A program made the translations under genes and the position numbers. A model generated the notes under the pieces. The model had not been told where the DNA came from. It was given only the letters and a program-made list of their open reading frames with translations, and did no database searches. Of a stretch of DNA of 64,000 nt, positions 49,899-59,012 are shown one piece after another. The DNA comes from DASZTV01 sp035550655. Its GTDB lineage: Bacteria > Actinomycetota > Actinomycetes > JAFAQI01. Positions within the stretch are counted from its first letter, which is position 1. Every line of letters begins with the position of its first letter. The stretch is taken from positions 143,047 to 207,046 of the forward strand of contig DASZOU010000022.1 of assembly GCA_035550655.1 (NCBI GenBank), read 5' to 3'.

Positions 49899-50476
49899 CC
49901 GTCGTCGGTGCGCGCGTGCCGTTCCTCGGGCGGACCGGGCAGGCCTCCCGACGAGAACGTGAAGTCGCGCTGCGGCCGCCAGTGCAGGTCCGGGCCCTGC
50001 TCGAACAAGGAGAACCCCCAGACCTGGAAGTGGGCGTCGTAGCCGTTGAGGTCATGAAGCGCGCGGTACAGCGCGTCGTCGGGAAGGTCGTGCGCCACGG
50101 TCACGTGCGGGTGGTAGGAGTAGTCGAGGGTGCGCGTCAACGGTCCCGACCTGACCTGAGCCTCGATTTGCTCACACTCCGCGATGCCCTGGACGAGCGG
50201 GACGAAAACCACGGACGACACCGGAAGGAACGTCGCCGAGCCGCGCAGCCGGATGTCGAACGGGCGAAACCGTGCGGCAACCCGCCGCAGATGCTCCTCG
50301 ATCTCCGGCAGCGCACCGCTGCCCACGGTCGTCGGCGGCAACAGCGTCACGTGCGGAACGATGCGCAGCGCGTTGGGATCACCCAGCCGCTCGCGCCAAC
50401 CCTGCAGCTCGGCACCGAACGGCTCGGGAATCCCTACCGCGACGCCGATCTTGCGCGTCTCGCCGGCCTCGGTCAT
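49892..50476 (-). CDS. 2H phosphoesterase (2'-5' RNA ligase-like)
   Basis: 194 residues with two HxT motifs: HVTLLPP (about 42-48) and HVTVAHD (about 124-130), the hallmark of the 2H superfamily (LigT, cyclic phosphodiesterases). Probably handles a cyclic phosphate or 2'-5' bond in RNA or a nucleotide; no specific substrate. ATG 50476 overlaps the trpS stop by one base (TGATG). Neighbourhood with trpS is common in actinobacteria. Confidence 0.85.
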   Translation of the reverse strand: MTEAGETRKIGVAVGIPEPFGAELQGWRERLGDPNALRIVPHVTLLPPTTVGSGALPEIEEHLRRVAARFRPFDIRLRGSATFLPVSSVVFVPLVQGIAECEQIEAQVRSGPLTRTLDYSYHPHVTVAHDLPDDALYRALHDLNGYDAHFQVWGFSLFEQGPDLHWRPQRDFTFSSGGLPGPPEERHARTDDGW

Positions 50477-51498
50477 CAGCGAGCCGGCAGGAAGCCGATG
50501 GCGTCGTAGGCCGCCGCCAACGTGGTTCCCGCCACCTGCCGCGCTCGGGCGGCCCCGGCGGCAAGGACGCCGTCGAGTGCCGCGTCGTCGGCGAGCCACT
50601 TCTGCGTGCGCTCGCGCAGCGGCGTCAGGTAGTCGACGACGACGGCGGCCACCTCGGTCTTCAGCGCTCCGTAACCCTTGCCGGCGTACGACGCCACGAG
50701 ATCGGCAACCGGCACGCCTGACAACGTCGACTGGATGGTGAGCAGGTTGCTCACGCCTGCCTGCTGCTCGGGATCGAAGCGCACCTCGGAGCCCGCGTCG
50801 GTCACCGCGCGCTTGATCTTCTTGGTGATCGCGGCGGGCTCGTCGAGGATGTCGATCACCCCCGCCTGCGACTCGCTCGACTTGCTCATCTTCGACGTGG
50901 GATCGGCGAGGTCGACGATCTTCGCGGTCTCCTTGACGATCATCGCCTCGGGGATGACGAAGGTCTCACCGAACCGGCCGTTGAACCGCTGGGCGAGGTC
51001 CCGGGTGAGCTCGATGTGCTGGCGCTGGTCCTCACCGATCGGGACGGCGTTCGCCTGGTAGAGGAGGATGTCGGCGGCCTGCAGGATCGGGTACGTGAAC
51101 ACGCCGACTCCCACCGAGTCGCTGCCGTAACGGGCAGTCCGGTCCTTGAACTGCGTCATCCGGCTCGCCTCACCGAACCCGGTGAGGCACTCCATCACCC
51201 AGGCCAGCTCCGCATGCTGAGGCACGTGGCTCTGCACGAACAACGCGCATCGATCCGGGTCGAGGCCGGCCGCGAGCAGCTGAGCCGCGGCAACCCGGGT
51301 GCGGCGCCGCAGCGCTTGGGGGTCGTGCGGGTTGGTGATCGCGTGCAGGTCCACCACGCAGTAGAAGGCGTCATGCGTCTCCTGCAGCGGCACCCAGTTG
51401 CGGATCGCGCCGAGGTAGTTGCCCAGGTGGAACGAGTCGGCCGTCGGCTGAATGCCGGAAAGGACGCGGGGCGGCGCCCCTCCAACGCCTGCGCTCAT
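50476..51498 (-). CDS. trpS: tryptophanyl-tRNA synthetase
   Basis: Class I synthetase, 340 residues. The HIGH-type motif is PTADSFHLGNYLGA (about 18-31), and the KMSKS loop is SKMSKSSES (about 202-210); FYCVVDLHAIT, VFTYPILQAADILLY and PIGEDQRQHIELTRD form the Trp pocket. Bacterial type at normal length. Overlaps the CorC gene by 4 bases upstream and the 2H gene by 1 base downstream. Confidence 0.96.
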   Translation of the reverse strand: MSAGVGGAPPRVLSGIQPTADSFHLGNYLGAIRNWVPLQETHDAFYCVVDLHAITNPHDPQALRRRTRVAAAQLLAAGLDPDRCALFVQSHVPQHAELAWVMECLTGFGEASRMTQFKDRTARYGSDSVGVGVFTYPILQAADILLYQANAVPIGEDQRQHIELTRDLAQRFNGRFGETFVIPEAMIVKETAKIVDLADPTSKMSKSSESQAGVIDILDEPAAITKKIKRAVTDAGSEVRFDPEQQAGVSNLLTIQSTLSGVPVADLVASYAGKGYGALKTEVAAVVVDYLTPLRERTQKWLADDAALDGVLAAGAARARQVAGTTLAAAYDAIGFLPAR

Positions 51499-52784
51499 GA
51501 CCCCATTCTCCCGAGCACCGTGACGCGGATCTTCGCCACGCGTCGACCGTCGAGCTTCGTGACCTTCAGCCGTACCCCGTCGAGCTCGACCGCGTCGCCG
51601 ACCTTGGGCAGGCGTCCGAGCGTCGCCACCAGCGCGCCGGCGACGGTCTCGTACGGACCGTCGGAGAGGGTGACGTCAACGGCGTCGGCGAAGTCGTCGA
51701 GGTTCATCAACCCGTCGACCTCGATGTCGCCGCCGCGCAGCTGGCGCGCCTCGTCGTCGTCGGCGTCGTACTCGTCCCGGATGTCACCGACAAGCTCTTC
51801 GATGAGGTCCTCGAGCGTCACGATTCCCGCGGTGCCGCCGTACTCGTCGACGACGACGGCCAGGTGGTCACCCGAGCGGCGCATCTCCGACATCGCTGCG
51901 AGCACCCGCTTGGTCGATGGCACCATCGGGACCTCGCGCACGAGATCACCGACCTTCACGCCGCGACGTTGCCCGGTCGGCGGGCGGAACAGATCCCGCA
52001 CATGGATGAAGCCGACCACGTCGTCCTGAGAGCCCCTCACGACCGGAAACCGGCTGTGCGGCGAGTCGTGCGCGGTGCGGGTCGCCTTAGCCAACGACCA
52101 GGTGGCGTCGAAGAACTCGACCTCGGTGCGCGGAACCATGATCTCCCGCAGCTGCCGGTCGCCGGCCTCGAACACCTCGTCGATGAGCCGGCGCTCCTCG
52201 CGGGAGAGTGCCTCGTGCCCGATCACCAGGTCGCGCAGCTCACCTTCGGTGATCTCCTCGCGGTTCATCGTGGGATCGCCACCCAGCAGCCGCACGACGA
52301 CGTCGGTGGAGATCGACAGCAGCCAGATCACCGGCCGCATCAACGCGGCGAAGCGGTCGAGGGTCGGAGCGACCAGGCTCGCGGTCCCTGCCGCGCGCTG
52401 CAGCGCGAGCCGCTTCGGCGCGAGCTCGCCGACGACGAGGGTGACGTAGGCGATCAGGAGGGTGACCACGAGGAACCCCAGGACGTCGGCGAGCCCCTTG
52501 CGGAGTCCCGCACTGCGCAGCTCGTCGGCCACCGAGTGCGAGAGCGTCACCGCCCCGAAGGCACTCGACAGCAAGGCGGTGGTGGTCACGCCGATCTGCA
52601 CGGCCGACAAAAAGCGGTTGGGGTTCGAGACCAGCGTGGCGAGCCGCTCCCCCCGCTTGCCGCGGCTGGCCAGCGTGCTGACCTGCCCCTCGCGCAGCGT
52701 CACGAGCGCCATCTCGCTCGCCACGAACACCGCCTCGACGAGGATGAGGAGGAGTACCACGACGAGGCTCACCGGCCAGGTCAT
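51495..52784 (-). CDS. HlyC/CorC (CNNM)-family membrane protein with CBS pair
   Basis: 429 residues: CNNM/DUF21 membrane domain (1-180, four helices) with EAVFVASEMALVTLRE and SNPNRFLSAVQIGVT, a CBS pair (about 205-335; MVPRTEVEFFD, FPVVRGSQDDVVGFI, VVDEYGGTAGIVTLEDLIEE), and the C-terminal CorC_HlyC domain with GLMNLDDFADAV. Implicated in Mg or other cation efflux. Twelve bases after mdh in the same direction. Confidence 0.88.
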   Translation of the reverse strand: MTWPVSLVVVLLLILVEAVFVASEMALVTLREGQVSTLASRGKRGERLATLVSNPNRFLSAVQIGVTTTALLSSAFGAVTLSHSVADELRSAGLRKGLADVLGFLVVTLLIAYVTLVVGELAPKRLALQRAAGTASLVAPTLDRFAALMRPVIWLLSISTDVVVRLLGGDPTMNREEITEGELRDLVIGHEALSREERRLIDEVFEAGDRQLREIMVPRTEVEFFDATWSLAKATRTAHDSPHSRFPVVRGSQDDVVGFIHVRDLFRPPTGQRRGVKVGDLVREVPMVPSTKRVLAAMSEMRRSGDHLAVVVDEYGGTAGIVTLEDLIEELVGDIRDEYDADDDEARQLRGGDIEVDGLMNLDDFADAVDVTLSDGPYETVAGALVATLGRLPKVGDAVELDGVRLKVTKLDGRRVAKIRVTVLGRMGS

Positions 52785-52796
52785 GGCGTGACCTTC

Positions 52797-53747
52797 CTAC
52801 AGATTGGCGACGTCTGCTTGCTTGGCACGGACCGCCTCGGCCGCCTCGGCGAGGCCGGCGCGCTCGGAGTCGGACAGATCGCGCTCGACCACACGCCGCA
52901 CGCCCCCCGCTCCGAGCTCGGCCTCGACGCCGAGGTAGACACCCGAGATGCCGTACTGACCGTCGACCCAGGTGCACACCGGCATCACCACGCCACTGTC
53001 CTCGGCGACCGCCCTCGCCATGCGCGCAGCAGCTGCCGACGGCGCGTAGTAGGCCGAGCCGGTCTTGAGCAGCGCCACGACCTCGGCGCCGCCGTTGCGG
53101 GTGCGGTCGACGAGCTCGTCGATCTTGGCCGCGTCGAGCACCTCCGACAACGGCTTGCCATTGACGGTGCACGCGCTCGGTACCGGCACCATCGTGTCGC
53201 CGTGCGACCCGAGCGTCAGGGTGGTGACCGACGCCACGTCGACCCCGGCCGCCTCAGCGACGAAGTTCGTGAAGCGGGCGGTGTCGAGCATCCCGGCCTG
53301 GCCGATCACGCGCTGCTTGGGGAACCCGGTCACGTTGGCAGCGAGCGCCGTCATCTCGTCGAGCGGGTTGGACACGACGATGACCACGGCGTCGGGTGAG
53401 TGCTTGGCCACCTGCTCCACGACCTGTCGCACGATTTTGGCGTTGGTCTCGATGAGGTCCATCCGGCTCATGCCCGGCTTGCGCGGCAGGCCGGCCGTGA
53501 TCACCACGATGTCGGAGCCCGCGGTCTGGTCGTATCCCGAGCCGTCCGCTCCGGTGGTGACGCCGACGACCTTCGTCTCGAAGCCCTCGATCGGCCGTGA
53601 CTGGTTCATGTCGAGCGCCAGACCTTCGGGTCGGCCTTCGATGATGTCGGTCAGGAAGACCGTGTCGAAGATGTTGTACTCGGCGAGCCGCTGCGCGGTC
53701 GTCGATCCGTAGAACCCGGCACCGACGACGGTGACTGTCTTGCCCAT
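52797..53747 (-). CDS. mdh: malate dehydrogenase (LDH-like type)
   Basis: NAD-dependent malate/oxaloacetate interconversion in the TCA cycle. 316 residues. VTVVGAGFYGSTTAQRLAE is the NAD loop; ITAGLPRKPGMSRMDL carries the mobile loop whose first Arg selects malate over lactate; VSNPLDEMTALA, QAGMLDTARF (catalytic Asp region) and LGSHGDTMVP (catalytic His). The chain belongs to the [LDH-like] MDH group, unlike the MDH of many other actinobacteria. Start overlaps the isocitrate dehydrogenase stop by one base (TGATG). Confidence 0.94.
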   Translation of the reverse strand: MGKTVTVVGAGFYGSTTAQRLAEYNIFDTVFLTDIIEGRPEGLALDMNQSRPIEGFETKVVGVTTGADGSGYDQTAGSDIVVITAGLPRKPGMSRMDLIETNAKIVRQVVEQVAKHSPDAVVIVVSNPLDEMTALAANVTGFPKQRVIGQAGMLDTARFTNFVAEAAGVDVASVTTLTLGSHGDTMVPVPSACTVNGKPLSEVLDAAKIDELVDRTRNGGAEVVALLKTGSAYYAPSAAAARMARAVAEDSGVVMPVCTWVDGQYGISGVYLGVEAELGAGGVRRVVERDLSDSERAGLAEAAEAVRAKQADVANL

Positions 53748-54853
53748 CAGGCCTTCATTCCTTCCAGACGTTCGATGATCGCGTCGGCGTACTGCGAGGT
53801 TCCGACCGCTGTCGGGTCGTCGCGATGGGGCTTCAGGTCGTAGGTGACGCTCTTGCCCTCGGCGATGACCTCAGACACGGCACGGTCGAGGTTGTCCGCC
53901 GCGGTCGTCTCTCCGATGTGGCGCAGCATCATCTCTCCGGAGAGGATCATCGCCGTCGGGTTGACCTTGTTCTGCCCCTTGTACTTCGGTGCCGATCCAT
54001 GGGTCGCCTCGAAGACGGCCGCGTTCGTCCCGATGTTCGCCCCGGGTGCGACCCCGAGACCACCGACCATGCCGGCGGTGAGGTCGGACAGGATGTCGCC
54101 GTACAGGTTCGGCAGCACCAGCACGTCCCACTCCTCGGGCCGCTGGATCAGGCCCATGCAGGTCGCGTCGACGAGGTTCTCCCACGGCTCGATGTCCGGA
54201 TAGTCCTTCGCGACCTCACGGAAGACCGAGAGGAACAGGCCGTCGGTGTACTTCATGATGTTCGACTTGGTCACGCAGTGAACCCGCTTGCGGCCGTTGC
54301 TGCGCGCGTAGTCGAAGGCATACCGGATGATCCGCTCCGAGCCGAACTCGCTCATCGGCTTGATCGAAAGCCCGGAGCCGGCTCGGATCTGCTTGTCCTG
54401 CAGCCCGTTGAGGTAGTCGATGACCTTGTCGGCGACGGGGGTGTGCGCTTCGTACTCGATGCCCGCGTAGAGGTCCTCGGTGTTCTCGCGAACGATCACG
54501 ACGTCCACGTGGTCGAAGCGCGTGCGCATGCCTTCGTAGGTCTTGCAAGGCCGAACGCACGCGTACAGGTCCAGCTCGTAGCGCAACGCCACGTTGACCG
54601 AGCGGAACCCGGTGCCGATCGGTGTCGTGATCGGGCCCTTGATGGCAAGGCCGGTACGCCGGACCGAGTCAAGGGTGGCGTCCGGCAGCGGCGTGCCGGC
54701 CGTCTCCATGATGTCGACGCCGGCTTCCTGCTGGTCCCACACGAAGGAGGACCCCGCAGTGGCGGCGGCGGCCTCCAGCACCCGGCGGGTGGCTTCGGTG
54801 AGCTCAGGACCGGTCCCGTCGCCGGGAATCAGGGTCACCTCGTGGGTGGTCAT
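53747..54853 (-). CDS. isocitrate dehydrogenase, NAD-type
   Basis: 368 residues of the isocitrate/isopropylmalate dehydrogenase family. VTLIPGDGTGPELTEATRRV starts the fold; KGPITTPIGTGFRSVNVALR holds the phosphorylation/substrate Ser and Arg; VRENTEDLYAGIEY, SNIMKYTDGLFL and the metal site LVDATCMGLIQRPEEWDVLV, LPNLYGDILSDL. The C-terminal HGSAPKYKGQNKVNPTA is the NAD-type adenine loop. Distinct from the monomeric or NADP IDH common in actinobacteria; homoisocitrate use is less likely. AGGAG stands 5 bases before ATG 54853. First gene of the mdh-corC-trpS operon. Confidence 0.85.
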   Translation of the reverse strand: MTTHEVTLIPGDGTGPELTEATRRVLEAAAATAGSSFVWDQQEAGVDIMETAGTPLPDATLDSVRRTGLAIKGPITTPIGTGFRSVNVALRYELDLYACVRPCKTYEGMRTRFDHVDVVIVRENTEDLYAGIEYEAHTPVADKVIDYLNGLQDKQIRAGSGLSIKPMSEFGSERIIRYAFDYARSNGRKRVHCVTKSNIMKYTDGLFLSVFREVAKDYPDIEPWENLVDATCMGLIQRPEEWDVLVLPNLYGDILSDLTAGMVGGLGVAPGANIGTNAAVFEATHGSAPKYKGQNKVNPTAMILSGEMMLRHIGETTAADNLDRAVSEVIAEGKSVTYDLKPHRDDPTAVGTSQYADAIIERLEGMKA

Positions 54854-54897
54854 TCAGGCTCCTGCGATCGTGGGCACGGGTTGTCCGGCCCGGAACG

Positions 54898-54903
54898 AGG
54901 TTA
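54898..54903 (-). promoter_or_regulatory. -10-like element upstream of isocitrate dehydrogenase gene
   Basis: TAACCT on the minus strand, about 45 bases before the ATG; the leader would carry AGGAG. Confidence 0.35.
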
Positions 54904-54933
54904 GTGCAGTCGCCCAGCGCGACCGCGGGCCGG

Positions 54934-55227
54934 TCAGCCCTTGCCGGTCGGGAACGGCGTGACCGCGGCGAGGACGCCGAGCGCGACCGCCAGGCCACCC
55001 ATGATGACCACGTCGAGGCGCCGGAACCGCACGACGAGGGAACCGGCGTCACGCTCGCGCAGCACCAGCCGGAGCGCCGCTCCCGCCGCGAGCGCCGCAC
55101 ACACGATCCACATGCCGATCTGCGGCTGATGGAGCGCGGCGACGACCAGTCCCGCCGCGACCACCACCACCACCACCACGAGGGGATCCAGACGGCGGCT
55201 CGGCCGCGGCGGTGGGGTTGACATCAC
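54934..55227 (-). CDS. DUF3017 membrane protein
   Basis: 97 residues with three hydrophobic helices (about 15-33, 37-56, 72-90) and a charged loop LRERDAGSLVVRFRRLD between the second and third. This is the small DUF3017 protein that lies between folD and mdh/icd in Streptomyces and relatives; function unknown. GTG-ATG start; it follows folD by 21 bases and is the last gene of the purN-purH-folD run. Confidence 0.8.
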   Translation of the reverse strand: MMSTPPPRPSRRLDPLVVVVVVVAAGLVVAALHQPQIGMWIVCAALAAGAALRLVLRERDAGSLVVRFRRLDVVIMGGLAVALGVLAAVTPFPTGKG

Positions 55228-55248
55228 CGCCGATCGTACGGGCCACCG

Positions 55249-56109
55249 TCATCGCGGGGTGCGCGCCTCCGCCGCCGCTACGGCGTTCCGGAACAGCATT
55301 GCGACCGTCGTCGGGCCGACGCCCCCGACCCGCGGGGTGATCGCACCGGCGACCTCCTCGCACGACTCGTCGACATCCGGCAGCAGCTTTCGGCCCTCGT
55401 AGCGCACGCCGCCGCCGATCACCGTCGCGCCCGGCGTGATGTGCTCGGGCTGCAGGATGCCCGGCACGCCGGCCGCCGCGATCACGATCTCGGCGTCGCG
55501 GGTGTAGTCGGCCCAGTTCGGAACCCCGGTGTGCACGACGGTCACCGCCGCGTTGGCGGTCGACCGCTTCTGGCTCAGCAGCAACGCGAGCGGACGGCCG
55601 AGCGTCGTACCGCGCCCGAGGATGCAGACGTGCCGACCCGAGACCGGGATCTCGTAGTGCGCGAGAAGGGCCTCGATTCCCGCGGGGGTGCACGGAACCG
55701 GCCCCGGCATGCCGAGCGCAAGGCGGCCCATGTTCACCGGGTGGAGGCCGTCGACGTCCTTGTCGGGGTCCATCTCGAGCAACGCCGCATCGAAGTCGAT
55801 CTGCGGCGGGGTCGGGTGCTGCACCAGCATCGCGTCGACCTCGGGCGCGTTGTTGAAGTCGCGGATCGCCGCGATCACATCGGCTTGGGTCGCGTCTTGC
55901 GGCAGGTGGAGGTGCGGCGACGCGAAGCCGAGCTCCGCGGCCTTCTCCTGCTTGACGCGGATGTAGCCCGCGCTCGCGGAGTCGTCGCCGACAAGGATCG
56001 TGCCGAGGCCCGGCGTGTGACCGGCCTCGACGAGCTCCTTGATCCGCGGCGCGAGCTCCGCGAGAACCGCCTCCGCAACCGGCGCACCGGGCAGCATCCG
56101 AGCCGTCAT
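55249..56109 (-). CDS. folD: methylenetetrahydrofolate dehydrogenase / cyclohydrolase FolD
   Basis: Bifunctional one-carbon enzyme, providing 10-formyl-THF for PurH and PurN upstream. 286 residues. Catalytic region GYIRVKQEKAAELGF with the active-site Tyr and Lys; LVQHPTPPQID; KDVDGLHPVNMGRL; the NADP motif CILGRGTTLGRPLALLL; and C-terminal TPRVGGVGPTTVAML. 13 bases after purH. Confidence 0.95.
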   Translation of the reverse strand: MTARMLPGAPVAEAVLAELAPRIKELVEAGHTPGLGTILVGDDSASAGYIRVKQEKAAELGFASPHLHLPQDATQADVIAAIRDFNNAPEVDAMLVQHPTPPQIDFDAALLEMDPDKDVDGLHPVNMGRLALGMPGPVPCTPAGIEALLAHYEIPVSGRHVCILGRGTTLGRPLALLLSQKRSTANAAVTVVHTGVPNWADYTRDAEIVIAAAGVPGILQPEHITPGATVIGGGVRYEGRKLLPDVDESCEEVAGAITPRVGGVGPTTVAMLFRNAVAAAEARTPR

Positions 56110-56122
56110 TGAAGGTTCGCTC

Positions 56123-57685
56123 CTAGTGGTAGAAGTGCCGGGTGCCGGTGAAGTAGAGCGTGACGCCGGCGGCCTTCGCGGCCGCGACGACCTCCTCGTC
56201 GCGGACCGATCCGCCGGGCTCGACGATGGCCTTCACCCCCGCCTCCGCGAGGACCTCCAGGCCGTCGGGGAAGGGGAAGAACGCGTCGCTCGCCGCGACC
56301 GACCCCTTGGCGCGGTCGCCCGCACGCGACACCGCGAGCCGCGCCGAGTCGACCCGGTTCACCTGACCCATGCCGACGCCGACCGTCGCGCCACCGCTCG
56401 CGAGCAGGATCGCGTTGGACTTCACCGACCGGCAGGCGCGCCACGCGAAGGCAAGGTCGGCGAGCGTCTCGGCATCAGCAGGGTCACCCGCCTGCAGCGT
56501 CCAGCTCGGCGAGTCGTCGCCCTCCGCGTCGACGCGGTCGACGGTCTGCAGCAGCAACCCGCCGCTCACGGGCCGCATCTCCACCGCCGCCGGTGCCGCG
56601 TCGTCCGGGCAGAGCAGAACGCGCAGCTTCGCCTTGCCCCGGAACACCTCGAGCGCGGCCTCGTCGTAGCCGGGGGCGCAGATCACCTCGGTGAGCACTC
56701 CCGCGAGCTGCTCGGCGAGCTCCTTGGTGATCGGCCGGTTCGCCGCGATGACCCCGCCGTACGCGGAGACGGGGTCACATGCGTGCGCGAGCCGGTGCGC
56801 CTCGGCGACGTCCTTGCCCACCGCGATGCCACACGGGTTGGCGTGCTTGATGATCGCGACGCACGGATCGCTGAAGTCGTACGCCGCCCGACGCGCCGCG
56901 TCGGTGTCGACGTAGTTGTTGTAGGACAGCTCGGGTCCGTGCAGCTGCTCAGCGCCCGCGAGCCCACCCTGTTGAGCGCCGACGTAGAGGGCGGCCCGCT
57001 GGTGCGGGTTCTCGCCGTAGCGAAGCACCGCCGACCGCTCCCACGCTGCTCCCACCCAGGCAGGGAAGCCGGTGCCGTCGTCGCTCGGCGCGAGGACGCT
57101 GCCCATCCATGACGCGACCGCGACGTCGTACGACGCGGTGTGCTCGAAGGCCCGCCCGGCCAAGCGCTGCCGCTGCGACAACGTGAAGCCACCGCTGCGC
57201 AGTGCCTCGATGACGTCGGGATAGGCCGCGGGGTCGACCACGACCGCGACCGACGGATGGTTCTTCGCGGCCGCCCGCACCATCGACGGTCCGCCGATGT
57301 CGATCTGCTCGACGCACTCGTCCTGCGTTGCGCCCGATGCGACCGTCGCGGCGAACGGGTACAGGTTCACCACGACCAGCTCGAAGGGCGCAACGCCGAG
57401 CTCGGCGAGCTGCGCCGCGTGATCCTCCTTGCGAAGATCCGCGAGGATCCCGGCATGCACCTTCGGGTGCAGCGTCTTCACCCGCCCTTCGAGGCACTCG
57501 GGGAACCCGGTGAGCTCCTCGACCGCAGTCACGGGAACACCCGCTTCCCGCAGCTTCGCGGCGGTTGAGCCGGTCGACACCACCTCGACGCCGGCCGCGG
57601 CAAGTGCCTTGCCCAGCTCGTCGAGGCCGGTCTTGTCGTAGACGCTGACCAGCGCCCGCTTGATCGGCCGCTTGCCGTCGGTCAC
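56123..57685 (-). CDS. purH: bifunctional AICAR transformylase / IMP cyclohydrolase PurH
   Basis: Last two steps to IMP. 520 residues. N-terminal IMP cyclohydrolase (MGS-like) domain: ALVSVYDKTGLDELGKAL, STGSTAAKLREAGV, GFPECLEGRVKTLHPKVH. C-terminal transformylase domain: LRYGENPHQRAALY, ELSYNNYVDTDAA, IIKHANPCGIA (catalytic Lys-His), SDAFFPFPDGLE and the ending TGTRHFYH. Overlaps purN by 4 bases; folD follows. Confidence 0.96.
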   Translation of the reverse strand: MTDGKRPIKRALVSVYDKTGLDELGKALAAAGVEVVSTGSTAAKLREAGVPVTAVEELTGFPECLEGRVKTLHPKVHAGILADLRKEDHAAQLAELGVAPFELVVVNLYPFAATVASGATQDECVEQIDIGGPSMVRAAAKNHPSVAVVVDPAAYPDVIEALRSGGFTLSQRQRLAGRAFEHTASYDVAVASWMGSVLAPSDDGTGFPAWVGAAWERSAVLRYGENPHQRAALYVGAQQGGLAGAEQLHGPELSYNNYVDTDAARRAAYDFSDPCVAIIKHANPCGIAVGKDVAEAHRLAHACDPVSAYGGVIAANRPITKELAEQLAGVLTEVICAPGYDEAALEVFRGKAKLRVLLCPDDAAPAAVEMRPVSGGLLLQTVDRVDAEGDDSPSWTLQAGDPADAETLADLAFAWRACRSVKSNAILLASGGATVGVGMGQVNRVDSARLAVSRAGDRAKGSVAASDAFFPFPDGLEVLAEAGVKAIVEPGGSVRDEEVVAAAKAAGVTLYFTGTRHFYH

Positions 57686-58272
57686 GGTCGCACCTTTCCG
57701 TTGTTGAGTTCCCTCGCGAGGCGATGCACAGCGTCGACAAGCATCCGTCGCTCGGCGACCTTGATTCGTTCGTGAAGCGTTGCCTCGTCGTCGCCGGGTT
57801 CGACAGCGACCCTCACCTGGTCGATGACCGGTCCGGTGTCGACTCCGGCGTCGACGTAGTGAACCGTTGCGCCCGTGACGTCGACGCTTGCGGCGAGCGC
57901 GTCGCGAACCGCGTGTGCGCCAGGGAACGCCGGCAGCAATGACGGGTGGGTGTTGATGGTGCGCGGAAAGGCGGCAAGGAATGCGGCGCCGAGAATCTTC
58001 ATGAAACCGGCGGAGACGACCAGATCCGGCGAGTAGGCCGCCACCCCGTCAGTCATCGCGGCGTCCCACTCTTCACGGGTCACGAAGTCCGACACTCGCC
58101 GGACGAACGTCGGGATGCCGAGCCGCCGGGCCTGGGCGAGGCCCTCGATGTCGTCACGGTCGGCCCCGACAGCGACGACCGTCGCGCCGTACGCCGGGTC
58201 TGCGCACGCCTCGAGTAGTGCGCCGAGGTTGGTGCCCGAGCCGGACACCAGCACGACGAGCCGTGCAGCCAA
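57682..58272 (-). CDS. purN: phosphoribosylglycinamide formyltransferase PurN
   Basis: Formylates GAR using 10-formyl-THF. 196 residues. LVVLVSGSGTNLGALLEA (phosphate loop), the catalytic Asn/His/Asp set in TINTHPSLLPAFPGAHAVRDAL, GATVHYVDAGVDTGPVI. The start is a TTG in either case. I choose TTG 58272: GGGGAGA stands 6 bases upstream, and a TACGTT -10-like element at 58293-58298 would start transcription near 58286, downstream of the other candidate at 58290. Confidence 0.92.
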   Translation of the reverse strand: MAARLVVLVSGSGTNLGALLEACADPAYGATVVAVGADRDDIEGLAQARRLGIPTFVRRVSDFVTREEWDAAMTDGVAAYSPDLVVSAGFMKILGAAFLAAFPRTINTHPSLLPAFPGAHAVRDALAASVDVTGATVHYVDAGVDTGPVIDQVRVAVEPGDDEATLHERIKVAERRMLVDAVHRLARELNNGKVRP

Positions 58273-58292
58273 AGGAGATCTCCCCGCCAATC

Positions 58293-58298
58293 AACGTA
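58293..58298 (-). promoter_or_regulatory. -10-like element of the purN-purH-folD operon
   Basis: TACGTT on the minus strand, giving a short leader with the GGGGAGA ribosome binding site before TTG 58272. Confidence 0.35.
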
Positions 58299-58373
58299 GG
58301 GAAGACCTGTGAGGATACCGGGCGCGCCGGGCGCGCTCTGTCATGCTTGGCGGGGACCGGAGGAGGTCGACCG

Positions 58374-59009
58374 ATGACGCAGCCACAAGATCCGTCCCAG
58401 CCGCCACCGTACGGCGCGCCTCCGCCTCCTCCACCCCCGCCGTACGGCGCGCCTCCGCCCCCTCCGCCCCCGGCCTACGGCGCTCCGCAGTACGGCGCAC
58501 CGCAGTACGGCGGCTACCCCCAGGGCTACGGCCCGCCGCCCGGCCAACGGGTCAACGACCCGGCCCCGATGGGAATGCGGCTGCTGGCCCGCATCATCGA
58601 CGGGATCATCCTGTTCGCGGTCATCGTGCCGATCGTTCTCGCGTCAGGGCTGGCCGACACCTCGAGCGGCAACGGCAGCGCGTCGTTCTCGATCGGCGGC
58701 GCGAACTACTTCAAGGCTCTTCTCATCGGGCTGGCGGTGAGTGGCGCGTACGAGGTGACGATGCTGGCCACCCGAGGCGCCACCGTCGGCAAGATGGCGG
58801 TGGGGGTCCGGGTCGCCATGCTCGAAACCGGCCAGAAGCCGACGGCGCAAGCTGCTCTTGTCCGGTGGGGCATCCCTGGCGTCGCCGGGATCATCCCGAC
58901 CGGCCTGCTTGGCCTCATCGTCTACTTGTCGCCGTTCTTCGACTCCTCGCATCGCAACCGCGGCTGGTACGACTACGCCGCCAAGACGATCGCGGTCAGG
59001 ACCAGGTAG
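58374..59009 (+). CDS. RDD-family membrane protein with Pro/Tyr-rich N-terminus
   Basis: 211 residues. The first 60 are low-complexity repeats of PPPPYGAP type ending GGYPQGYGPPPGQ, common in actinobacterial envelope proteins. The rest is an RDD domain: three hydrophobic helices, MGMRLLARIIDGIILFAVIV (Arg and Asp), GATVGKMAVGVRVAM and WYDYAAKTIAVR at the end. Function unknown; RDD proteins are proposed transporters or scaffold components. ATG 58374 has GGAGGAGG 6 bases upstream. Confidence 0.85.
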   Translation: MTQPQDPSQPPPYGAPPPPPPPPYGAPPPPPPPAYGAPQYGAPQYGGYPQGYGPPPGQRVNDPAPMGMRLLARIIDGIILFAVIVPIVLASGLADTSSGNGSASFSIGGANYFKALLIGLAVSGAYEVTMLATRGATVGKMAVGVRVAMLETGQKPTAQAALVRWGIPGVAGIIPTGLLGLIVYLSPFFDSSHRNRGWYDYAAKTIAVRTR

Positions 59010-59012
59010 CAG

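Noticed and set aside
58322..58336. GCGCGC-CGG-GCGCGC inverted repeat before the RDD gene
   Set aside because: Very simple GC composition, expected by chance in this genome; no regulator is linked to it.
58400..58540. Tandem repeat in DNA (cctccgcc / tacggcgc type units)
   Set aside because: This is the coding of the Pro/Tyr-rich N-terminus of the RDD protein, not an intergenic repeat or CRISPR.
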